Assembly (NCBI GenBank): GCA_036346395.1
Contig: CM070615.1
Coordinates: forward strand, 28,557,472 to 28,621,471
Source: Hsuehochloa calcarea
Lineage: Eukaryota; Streptophyta; Magnoliopsida; Poales; Poaceae
DNA length: 64,000 nucleotides
Reading direction: 5' to 3'
In this document: in pieces, positions 1 to 10,330 of the stretch
Position numbering within the stretch: the first letter of the stretch is position 1
Layout: the number at the start of each line of letters is the position of its first letter
The notes under the pieces: generated by a model
Databases searched by the model: none
What the model saw: the letters and a program-made list of their open reading frames with translations, nothing else
What the model was told of the DNA's origin: nothing
Position numbers and translations under genes: made by a program

Positions 1-439
1 GGTTGAATCAATAGTTGGATCAAATTTCGTTTTGGATTTGGGTGGAGTTTTTCAGTAGTGGACTCTACCGGTCCGACCGGCCTTTCAACGGCGGTTCGAC
101 CGCCCGTGTATTCAGACCGCTGGTTTGCCGGGTCGAACCGCTATCCACCGGTCCGACCGCTAGTTAGTTGCCGGTCAGACCGCTGGTTGACCGTCGGTCC
201 GACCGCCCGTGGTAGCTGGTCAGACCGCCAGTACCCAGTGTAGAACAGTGAGTTCTTTTCTTTATTTGTGTCGTGTGGTTGAGGGGTTTATCAAATCCAA
301 CACAAGTCTTCCGTTGTGTGCTTATTGATCTTCTTAGCTTTCATAGCTAAAGCAGTAAAGTTCGTGTTGGTTTTTGATTTAGGCGAAAAAGTTTTGAAAG
401 CGCCTATTCACCCCCCCTAGTCGCCTTTCCGGTCCTACA
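1..439 (+). repeat. 5' LTR of copia A, 3' part only
   Basis: The sequence matches the last 439 bp of the 3' LTR and ends CCTACA directly before the primer-binding site. Positions 60-240 hold a cluster of short motifs of the form GGTCCGACCG and near-palindromic variants. Confidence 0.95.
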
Positions 440-441
440 AG

Positions 442-454
442 TGGTATCAGAGCC
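442..454 (+). other. Primer-binding site, initiator Met-tRNA type
   Basis: TGGTATCAGAGCC begins three bases after the 5' LTR end. It is complementary to the 3' end of plant initiator methionine tRNA, the usual primer for copia minus-strand DNA synthesis. Confidence 0.93.
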
Positions 455-494
455 GGTTAGCTCTTCTCATAGATCTTAACCGGTCTTTGGAGCC

Positions 495-2532
495 ATGACG
501 GTGACAAGTACTCAACCAAGCCACACATTTTGAAGGAGTTGACTTTGCATCTTTGGAAGGCTCGTATGCAAGCATATATCGAGGCTCAAGGGCACGCTAT
601 TTGGCTAAAGGTGAAAAATCCTTATGTCGTGCGGTAGATGGCGATACGATCACTCGGATGTGGAGGCCAACAAAGAAAGCTCGGAATTATTTGATCCAAG
701 GCCTTAGTCGATCCGAGTTTGAGAGTGTTGCTCACTTGCGGTCCGCTCACGAGATCTGCGGACTCTTTGTGACTATCATGAAGGGTCCATGCGATCAAGG
801 AAGTGAGACAGAACCACTCAAGAAAGTATACTCAAAGATCGAACAAAGGCCCGGTGAGTCTTTGGATGAGCCGTGGGAAGATTCTCTAAGATTCTTCATG
901 ATCTCCGCTTTGTTGACTGGTATTTCTGAGTCGAGAATGCACGCCACTTCGGGTGCTCTTGATGTGAAGGTCAGGGAATGAAGATCACTTCCATCAATGA
1001 CAACATCACATGAGTGAGCTTACCATGGATAAGCTTTACTCGAGGTTGAAGACGCATGAGATTGACTTTATCTCGCGTCTCCCAAGACAGTCGATGGCAT
1101 TAGTGGTCGATAAATCCAAGGGTTGTTCTTGAGTCTCTTGAGTGTAGCTCATCCGGTTTTTCATTATCCGCTTTACATTCTTTAAGTGATGAGCAACTAG
1201 AGAAACGCTCGAGGATGACTTAGCCCTCCTTTCCACCAAATTCACAAGAGCGTATAACAAGGTGAGGAATAGGAGGAGAAGTGGACCTATCACATGCTTC
1301 GAATGTGGTGAGCCAAACCACATTCGCTCCAGATGCCCCAAGCTAAAGGGCAAGGAGGAGAAGGAGACACGAAGACATCCCCAGGAGAGGGATGCTAAAC
1401 CCAAGAAGACAAACTATCGAAGTTTGTCACCGGTCCTGCCGCTCTTGAGAATGTAAATATGAGCGATGTGGACTCGGAAGCGGAGGACGGCGAGTGACTC
1501 TCGTGGCAAGAAGAAGGCGCATGACTTCACCGCATGTGTTTCATGGCCAAGAACGACCACGACGACTCCTCCAACAATGAGGATCCTTTTAGTGATCCCG
1601 ATGAGGTATGCCCTTCTATTGCTTGACATGAAAAGGGCGTTGGTGCTTCTTTGAGCGAAATTGCATAAGCAAGTAAAAATGATTAAGAAGCAGGACATTA
1701 TGATTGATAATTTGAACCTAGAAGTGGTTAGGCTAAAATCTATTAATCCTGATGATTTTTGTGAATCCTGCACTAGCTTGCTTAATGACTTGACAAGCTT
1801 GAAATCTGCTCATTCCTCTGTCACCAATCAACTTAAAGATGCTCTCGATGAACTAGAATCTCTCAAGTCTAGTTTTGCTTGCTTAGATGCCATTTCACTT
1901 GATGTGACTGCCATGGAAGCTATCCCTTTAACTTGCTCAAATTGTGCTTTGCTTGAATTAAAACTGGATAGCTCCTTAAAAGAATTGTAAAAATTTGATG
2001 CTAGTCATACATGCTCTCATTGTAAGAATAATAAGATTAAGATGCAAGAGATGAAAGAAATGCTAGTTTACTCTAGAGTTGCATCTTGTGAAAATTGTCC
2101 CAAGCTTACAATTGAGATTGAAGCCTTAAACAAGACCCTTGAAGAAAAGGCTAAAATTGAAAGATCCATGTCTTTTACTGCTTCTAAGAAAGTTATTGAT
2201 TCTAACTCTTGTGCTTTAAATCTCAAGTTGAAACCATGATTAATCGATTCAAGAGGCATTTAGAGTCAAATTTAAGGAAGCGATTGAATAGGATTAGAGA
2301 ATCCTATTGTGTGTCTTGTGAGGCCTTCAAAGTGGAAGTGGCCCTTCTTAAGAGTAAGAACAATGAGGTAATCAAGTCTAGCAAGTGCACTAGATGTGAG
2401 GGTTTAATGAAAGAAAATGATTACCTCAAGGTGACTCTTGAGAAGTTTTCAAGTGGGAAAAAGAAACTCAACATGATTCTTGATCAATCCAAGGTGAGCG
2501 TGAAAAATAGTGGTCTAGGTTTCAATCCCTAG
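495..2532 (+). pseudogene. Copia gag, degraded, with zinc knuckle and coiled-coil tail
   Basis: Remnants of the capsid gene. An ATG at 495 follows the primer site by about 40 bp, as in related elements. Gag-like sequence runs to about 1000 but switches frame. A CX2CX4HX4C nucleic-acid-binding knuckle (CFECGEPNHIRSRC) is read at 1295-1336. From about 1660 to 2530 there is a lysine- and leucine-rich, probably coiled-coil region with spaced cysteine pairs (for example ESC, CSNC, CENC, CTRC), broken by stops near 1988 and after 2236. Such a long tail after the knuckle occurs in several grass copia families. No continuous frame survives, so no functional Gag is expected. Confidence 0.8.
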
Positions 2533-2784
2533 AGCATTCCAAGAAAAACCCACCTAGGATTGCTAGAGTTGTGAAGAATGGTTTGTTTGAGCTAGAACCT
2601 CCTAAGCCATCCGGGTTGTTTTCAAATCCATTGGTTTTGCTCAAACTCTTTACGGCAAGAAAGGTGCTTTCACTCATCTTTGTCAGAGCCTCTCAAAGGT
2701 TCATACCATTGCACTTTCTCGCAAGAAAGAAGGCCATCTTGTTGAGTTACCTTCCGGAGAGCAAAACTTGAGAGAAAAGAGAGG

Positions 2785-5700
2785 ATGAGCGTCCTAAGAC
2801 CCATTAGAGGAGTCCCTTCTCCAGCTGTAGTCTCTAGAGCTAGGCAGCCTGTTTATCGCACCACACATAGGCCTAGATTTGTAGAGAACTTTGTAGACTC
2901 TTTTGGTGGGTCTAGGCAGCATGTTGGATTAGGACATCGTGAGGAGAGACCACGGGTAGCACCTAGACAGGGGGAGTATCGATCTTTTGGTAGATCGTTT
3001 CGGAGAGGTCTAGGTGGTCCTCATGTGCATTCTTGTAATTTTATTCCTGATCATGTTTCTGCTACTTCTACTGCTGCTCCTAGACATCGTGCTTCTCAGT
3101 ACTGGATCCCTCGATCATTTATCACTAACCCCAGTACTGAGGCACGGATGTTTTCTGATTGTGCTTTTTAGGTCCGTCGTGCGAGGAAGGAGGACATATG
3201 GCTTGTTGACTCCGGGTGTTCTCGACATATGACCGAGATTCTAGATGGTTCTCCTCCCTCACACGTGCATCCGGCAATGAATTGATTACATTTGGGGATG
3301 CTTCTACCGGGACCGTGACTGCAAAGGGCACTTTGCGTCAACGACAAGTTCATGCTAAAAGACGTCGCTTTGGTAAGTAAGCTGAGGTATAATCTTCTAT
3401 CTGTTTCTCAGCTGCTTGATGAGGGTCTAGAAGTGAGGTTTAAGAGAGGTGAGTGCAGAGTTCTAGATTCCTCAGGTGAGTTTGTTTTTGAGATCTCCAG
3501 ATTTGAGAAGATCTTATGTGCAAATTTCAGCATTTCTTCTGTTTCCAGTCCTAGGTGTCTTGTAGCCTCTGATTCTCATGACCTTGTTTTGTGGCATCGT
3601 AGACTTGGGCATATAGGTTTTGATCATTTGTCTAGAGTCAGTTGCAAGGACTTGATTAGAGGTTTGCCTAGGTTGAAGGTCATTAGAGATCTTGTGTGCT
3701 CACCTGTAGATATGGTAAGATGGTGTCTGCTTCCCACCCACCTCTTACTTTGGTAATGACTGATGGACACGGACAGACTTCTTCACTTAGATCTGATTGG
3801 TCCTTCTAGAGTTCATCACCGGTGGGAAATGGTATGTGCTGGTGGTTGTGGATGATTACTCTAGGTATTCATGGGTTTATTTTCTTGCTTCTAAGGACGA
3901 AGCATTTGGATTCTTTAGAGATTTAGTCCTTAGAATTCTTTGTTGATATACTGGAGCTTTGAGAGCCATTAGGAGTGACAATGGGATGAAATTCAAGAAT
4001 TCTTCTTTTCTACCTTCTCGACCGATAGGGAATTGAGCATCGCTTTTCTTCTCCTAGAGTTCCTCAGTAGAATGGTGTTGTAGAAAGGAAGAACAGAACC
4101 CTTGTAGAGATGGCTCGGACCATGCTAGATGAGCATTCTACTCCTAGGAGATTTTGGGCTGAGGCGATCTCTACTGCTTGTTATATTTCCAACAGGGTTT
4201 TCTTGAGATCTGTGGTTGGAAAGACTTCTTATGAGCTTAGATTTGGTCATTCTCCCAAAGTCTCTCATTTCAAGATTTTTGGTTGCAAGTGCTTCATTCT
4301 TAAACATGGCAATCTTGATAAATTTGAGTCTAGATGTTTTGATGGCATATTTCTTGGTTATCCCGCTCATTCTCGTGGCTATCGTGTTTTTAATGTTGAC
4401 ACTAACAAAATTGTTGAGACTTGCGAAGTCACTTTTGATGAGGCTAGTCCTGGTACTAGACCCGATGCTTCAGGTACACAGGTTTCTGAAATTCAAGGAA
4501 GCATTTTCGTCGATGATGATTCTGAGGATGAAGAACCAAATCATCCTCCACCGCTACGAGAGGTGGAGAGCTCGCTACTACTACGTCGGTTTCAATTGAC
4601 GACCTCCTCCTATCCCCACCGACGATCTGAGTGGCTCTGTTCCTACCTCCACAACTCATGAGGTAGAGGCCACGTCTGCACCAGAGCACCACTTCGCATC
4701 AAATACAACATCCACTGGCGGATGATTGGGGATCTTCAAGAGCGAGTCACTCGCTCGTGTTTATTCTCCGATTCTCATGCACATTCTCGCTTTTGTCGCG
4801 TCTTTGAACCCCGAGATATCACCCATGCTTTATCGATGCCTCTTGGGTCAATGCCATGCATGAAGAGCTTGAAAATTTGAAAGAAACAAAGTCCGGTTTT
4901 TAGTTGAGCGACCTTGATTCTCATGTTATTGGAACAAAATGGGTTTTAAAAATAAGCAAAGTGAAAATGGATTGGTTGTTACAATAAGGCTAGACTTGTA
5001 GCTCAAGGTTATTCCTGTAGAGGGCTTAGACTTTGAGGAGACCTTTGCTCCAAGAGCTAGATTGGAGGCCATTCGCATCCTTTTAGCATTTGCAACATCC
5101 AAAGGTTTCAAGCTTTTTCAAATGGATGTTAAAAGTGCCTTCTTGAATGGCTTCATAGAAGAAGAGGTCTTTGTCAAGCAACCTCCTGGTTTTGAAAATC
5201 AAAATTCCCAAATCACGTTTTAAACTCTCTAAAGCCTGTATGGATTGAAACAAGCTCCTAGAGCTTGGTATGACAGCTTAAGAGTTTCTTGCTTGAAAAT
5301 GATTTCAAAATGGGAATGGTTGATAAAACCTTGTTCACTCTCGTGCATGGCGGTGATTTCTTGTTGGTTCGATTTATGTGGATGATATTATTTTGGTGGT
5401 TCCTCTCATGCTTTGGTGTCTAGATTTTGATTCTATGAGCGGTGAATTCGAGATGAGCATGATGGGAGAACCGACATTCTTCCTTGGTCTTCAAATCAAG
5501 CAAGCGAAAGAAGGCACCTTCGTTCACGAGTAAGTATACAAAGGACCTTCTTGGCGCTTCAATATGGGAAGCGATGAGGCCAATGTCTACTCCCATTGCT
5601 ACAACCACCGTCTTTGGATCCTGATGAGGATGGAGAGTCAGTGGACCGGAAGAGTACCGCAGATGATTGGCTCCTCCTCTATCTTACAAATACGAGGCCG

Positions 5701-6300
5701 GACATACAATTCGCCTTATGTACATGCGCTCGATTTGAGCTTCCCTCGTGCTTCTCATCGTCAAGCGATGCGCGCATCTTGGTATCTTCAAGATACACTT
5801 GACTTTGGACTCTGGTATTCTTCATCTTCGGTTCTTTCAATTCAAGCATTTTCTGATGCTGATTTCGTCGGGTGTAGAGTTGATAGGAAGAGTACTTACG
5901 GCACTTGTCATTTCTTGGGCACATCTCTTGTTTCTTGGTCTTCTAGAAAGTCTTACATTGCCTGATCTGGTGAGGCCGAGTATGTAGGCTGCCCAGATGG
6001 TCGCTCTCGTGTTCTCTGGATTTTGTCCACACTGCGAGACTATGGGTTATCTTTGGGAAGTGTTCCTCTTTTCTGTGACAACACTTCTGCAATTAATATT
6101 GCTAAAAACCCAGTGCAACATTCCAGGACTAAACACATTGACATTCGATTTCATTTTCGAGAGACCATGTTGAGAAAGGTGATGTTGTGCTTCACTTTGT
6201 AGAGTCGAGCAACGACTTGCGGATATTTTCACTAAAGCTCTTGATTCTTCTCGTTTCTTTGTTTTGCGGGAGAGTTAGGGTTATTAGTCCTATTGGGCTG
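2785..6300 (+). pseudogene. Copia pol (protease, integrase, RT, RNase H), degraded
   Basis: The polyprotein is readable in pieces. The protease active site DSG is at 3208-3216. The GAG-pre-integrase signature LWHRRLGH is near 3590-3615. Integrase follows, with VDDYS near 3850, SDNG near 3976 and NGVVERKNR near 4072-4098. Directly before this last motif a glutamine codon has become TAG, giving PQ-stop-NG. RT has QMDVKSAFLNG near 5119-5150 and the catalytic YVDD at 5375-5386. RNase H starts with SDADFVGC near 5853 and ends near 6290. Several single-base frameshifts lie between these blocks. The family normally has one continuous frame of about 1300-1400 codons, so this copy is dead. Confidence 0.9.
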
Positions 6301-7678
6301 TTTTGAGGGGAAGTTGCTCTTTTGCATTCATTGTATCATAATGCATGTTTCAATTCATTTGTCTTGCATTGTATAATAAAATTAGTGGAGCTTTGATTAT
6401 TATCCTTGTATGACTTAATTTCATCTTCTATACCTTGTCATATCAAGTGATAGCTGCTAGACTTCTTTTATGGCTCTTCGTGTTTGGCTTAGCCTTTGCC
6501 TTGCTAGCTTTGTATCTGTGAGAGATTTGAATCAAATCATGTCTTGTTGGATCTTGTGACTAGTCTTGCTCTAGTGATCCTCTTATGATTCTCGCCATGT
6601 CTTACAGTTGAATTGAGTCTTGAACTTATTACGAGTTGAAAAATGAGCTTTTTCTTATTAAGTCAAGCAAATGAAAAATGAGATTTTCGTGCGAAAAAGC
6701 TGATCTCACCAATCCTTTCTCATGAGGCGGCTTGCCATTGCACTCGGCATGAACTCGTGGGGAGTTTTGGATGACCTAGATCATTCTTTTAAGCTTATCG
6801 CTTGAGATGGTCGCGCAAGGCTTGAGATCTAGCACAGCAAAAAAAAAGGAGAAAGAAAAAGAAAAATTACCCAAAAAGGGCTAAGTGCTTGAGCTTTGCT
6901 TCAAAAGAATTTTCTTAATGCTCAAAATGCCTCAATTCTTGTTTTGAGTCTATTTTTACTTATAGACATGGCTTGACTCATTTTTGGTTGCTTTGAGTGA
7001 ATCTATGATTTTGAGCAACCTTTCATGATTTTAATTACATTAATATCAGATTCTTTGCTATCTTGGTTTTAGCTTTGCGATTACGTTTTGCCATGATTGA
7101 ATATAGCGTCTTCTCTTTATATGGCTTGGTATAATACTTGTCTTGTCTACATGTATAATGGTCATGGCTCCTTTTCACTAAAGTTCAAAAATAAAGTCAT
7201 TCCTTCATGCTCTTTCTTTTTCATGCATCTTGATGAATTCATTGTCAAAGGGGGAGAAAGATTGTGAAGAAAATGTTTGGAGTTTGGAGCTTTTGGTAAT
7301 ATACAAGGTTTCATATAAAAGAACATACAAAAAAATGTGAACCTTTTGAAAATTTGTGATCATAGTGAGTTGAGTCTCTGGGTCTTATTGTCTTTTTCTG
7401 ATCTGATTTGCAATTCAAGAAGACTCACAATGATCAAAGGTCAAATAGAACAATTTGTCTTTCATATGGACCTTAGTGAGATTTTTGGCTACTTTAAATT
7501 GAATCCTTTGGTGCTTTCATTGCCTTATCTCACTTGCCTATACTATTACGAAGCCGACTTAGTCGGTTCTAAGTTTTTCTTGCTTATGGACTAAGTTGTG
7601 CCTTTATGCAAAACGGCGAATTTTTACTTTTCATTTCGAAAAACCACATTTTCTTGAAAATTGCCAATGTGTTCATCA
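6301..7678 (+). other. Non-coding spacer between copia pol and 3' LTR
   Basis: About 1.4 kb without a convincing gene lies between the RNase H end and the polypurine tract. The equivalent region on - of the second copy (36763-38130) is clearly related, so it is a family feature, not a later insertion. It is rich in short A/T tracts. No protein motif was recognised. Confidence 0.6.
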
Positions 7679-7688
7679 AGGGGGAGAT
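7679..7688 (+). other. Polypurine tract of copia A
   Basis: AAGGGGGAGA lies directly before the 3' LTR start (TGTGGATATC), the expected place for the plus-strand primer. Confidence 0.88.
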
Positions 7689-9560
7689 TGTGGATATCGT
7701 GAGGATATGTGCACGATCTCAGGATGATGAGTCAATTGGCAATGGCGTTGTTGGTTTGCAAAATCTCACGTTTTGGGTTTGCTCCAAGGTTGTCGAGGCC
7801 AGCGGCGGTCTGACCGGTTGTCTTGGGCGGTCGACCGCCTTGCTTAGCGATCCGGCCGGCCATGGTGGCGGTCCGACCGCCACAATGAAATTTGGTTTTT
7901 GGGTGGGCCAAAATAGGTTGTGTAGGCAAGTGAGGAGTCTCTGGATGTGGTCCCATCATTTTGGAGCTCCAGTCAAAAGTTCTATTCGATTGAAATTTCG
8001 AAGGTTTGAATTTCTCGCTTGAATTTTGGCTAAGTCCTTTGGACCGTCCGACCGCCGTTGTGGGAGCGGTCCGGCCAAGCATGAATCGGTCGGGCCCGCC
8101 CGTGAAATGATCGGGCCGCGATCACTGGAGGTGAGCCAAGTGTTGCATTGAGTTTGTTACGAGTGTGTTATTCTATGAACTTCAATGCTTTATTGATGTA
8201 TATTGCATTGCGGAACTGATGTGGGTCAAGTTGTGAAGAACTTGTTCCGGAAGCGGTTTGTTTGTCTATTCTTTGTGGGTGGCTTGCGAGTCAACGGCGT
8301 CAGCGGTGAGTGGATCGGGACTACGCTTGGAGAGCCGAGGTCGAGCGATCGGGGATCCGGGTGGTCGTGTGACTCAAGCAGTGCGAAATGGGCAAGACGG
8401 ATCGAGCGGGTGGTTCGATCTGTTGGTTGGATCGGCGGTGCGGATATCGGTCGCGAGTCTCGGGAGGTTCGATGGGATTCGGACAAGAGAGGCTTGGCGG
8501 CGATGAGAACCGCTGATCAACCTACACGTGGTGAAGCAGGCGATTGCTTCAAGAGTTATTTGTGTGTGGGTCCCATGTGTAAGTGACCCCAAAAAGGAAA
8601 CCCTAGCTCTCTAGTATAAATAGGAAGGGGGGAGATGGAAAACTAAGCTAAGCATTCATTTAGCCCCCTTCTTCCTTTTCTAGGGTTTGGAGGAGAGGAG
8701 AGGAGAACTAGGGTTTGGAGTGTGCTCCTTGTTGAGCTTTTGCCCTCCTTGGTGGAGAGGCTTTGTAAGCATCTATTGTGAGTGAACAATCTTGTGATGC
8801 TTAATTGAAAGATCAATTGCTCCCTTTGTGCTCTTCTCTCTTTTGGAGGTTTTTGGTGCTTCCTTGATTCAAAGGTTCATGCTTGGTCTCTTGGCCTACT
8901 TTATCTTGCTTTGATGTGTGGGATTACTCCTAGAGTCATCTAGTTCATCAAACCCCCACAAGCAAGTCTTGAATCAAGATTTTCTCATTTCTAGGGTTTG
9001 TGCACTTCTTTGGTAAAATCTCGAGAGATCGATTCTGCGAAGTGGATCTAACGGATCGTCGCTAGAAGTAGGTCTCCAATATCTTTAGGGAGGTGTGCTA
9101 GAAATTTGGTCAAGTTTTATTGGTTGAATCAATAGTTGGATCAAATTTCGTTTTGGATTTGGGTGGAGTTTTTCAGTACTGGACTCTACCGGTCCGACCG
9201 GCCTTTCAACGGCGGTTCGACCGCCCGTGTATTCAGACCGCTGGTTTGCCGGGTCGAACCGCTGTCCACCGGTCCGACCGCTAGTTAGTTGCCGGTCAGA
9301 CCGCTGGTTGACCGTCGGTCCGACCGCCCGTGGTAGCTGGTCAGACCGCCAGTACCCAGTGTAGAACAGTGAGTTCTTTTCTTCATTTGTGTCGTGTGGT
9401 TGAGGGGTTTATCAAATCCAACACAAGACTTCCGTTGTGTGCTTACTGATCTTCTTAGCTTTCATAGCTAAAGGAGTAAAGTTCGTGTTGGTTTTTGATT
9501 TAGGCGAAAAAGTTTTGAAAGCGCCTATTCACCCCCCCTAGTCGCCTTTCCGGTCCTACA
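7689..9560 (+). repeat. 3' LTR of copia A, complete, 1872 bp
   Basis: The LTR starts TGTGGATATC and ends GGTCCTACA, so it has TG..CA ends. It is exactly as long as the LTR of the second copy (34891-36762). It holds two clusters of GGTC(C/G)GACCG-like motifs (about 7800-8120 and 9180-9350) and a TATA box at 8615. The segment from about 9122 on equals the 5' LTR fragment at 1-439. Confidence 0.95.
8615..8622 (+). promoter_or_regulatory. TATA box of copia LTR
   Basis: TATAAATA lies in the middle of the LTR and is conserved at the matching place in the other two copia LTRs of the window (35838-35845 and 50878-50885, both on -). Transcription would start about 30 bp downstream, at the U3/R border. 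Confidence 0.75.
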
Positions 9561-10330
9561 GAAGGTTAAGTATTACAAGTTAAATTGCCCTATAGCTCTA
9601 ACAGCTCTGTATTTTTTAAAAAAATTTATGTGTAGTGGAATTTTTTAATTTTTGTAAGGTTGTTTTCAAAATATTATAATCGTTGTAGTATCCGCTTCAT
9701 TTGGAATGCAAAATCGAAGAACACAATGTAATGTGAAGTACAGAATGGGCAAAAATAATTGGGCTTAGGGTTGCCATGCACAATGGTGTCACGATATTTG
9801 GGGAAAAGAGATGTAATTTGTTGCATTAGATATGTAGACCATTATTTTTGGTGCTCACTTCCACAACACGCCCTTTGAGTATTTATTTTTATGTTGTTCC
9901 CTGCCTTTGTACAACAAGAATTTAATGCCATAAGAGAACGAGAATTACAGTCGCGAATTGAAATAGACTTCACAATAAAGTTGGGAATTACACAGCATGC
10001 TGGGTTTAGTTACGTGCACAAGGAACGATCACATGCACTATGCAACAAACCGAAATACACCTACGATACATATGCGTCTTTTTGGTATGGAAATAAAGTC
10101 GACTGGAACATCTTTTGTCGATAAATTAAAATTTCTATTGATTATTTTCGAGCATGTTTTTTTATCGAAAAATCACAATGGCCTTACATAACATTCAACA
10201 CAACGCTTAAACATCTATTATCAATAAATCACAATAACATAACATATAGTTTTTTACAAATCAAAGTGATATTACAAAGTATTGTGCATCACATATTTCA
10301 ACTGGACGAACCTTTCCCGTGGTTGCGACC
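9561..10330. other. Flank of MULE transposase, no gene
   Basis: AT-rich DNA downstream of the MULE transposase, which runs on -. Positions about 9840-10125 are clearly similar to DNA flanking the solo LTR further right (34780-34829 joined to 42540-42745). It is therefore an older repeated segment, probably the 3' part of a MULE family. No coding signal was seen. Confidence 0.6.

Larger units (their letters stand above)
1..9560 (+). mobile_element. Ty1/copia LTR retrotransposon A (left end cut by window)
   Basis: A copia element read on + in the order 5' LTR (partial), primer-binding site, gag, protease, integrase, reverse transcriptase, RNase H, long non-coding stretch, polypurine tract, 3' LTR. 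The gene order (integrase before RT) defines Ty1/copia. The 439 bp of 5' LTR in the window match 9122-9560 with about six differences counted by eye, suggesting an insertion well under a million years old at usual grass rates. Even so the coding region is full of frameshifts and stops, so this copy is not autonomous. The right flank begins GAAGG; the matching left target duplication lies outside the window. A second, truncated copy of the same family lies on - at 34891-40962. Confidence 0.93.

Noticed and set aside
442..454. tRNA gene suggested by the TGGTATCAGAGCC match
   Set aside because: Only the primer-complementary 3' end is present, next to an LTR. No cloverleaf can be formed.
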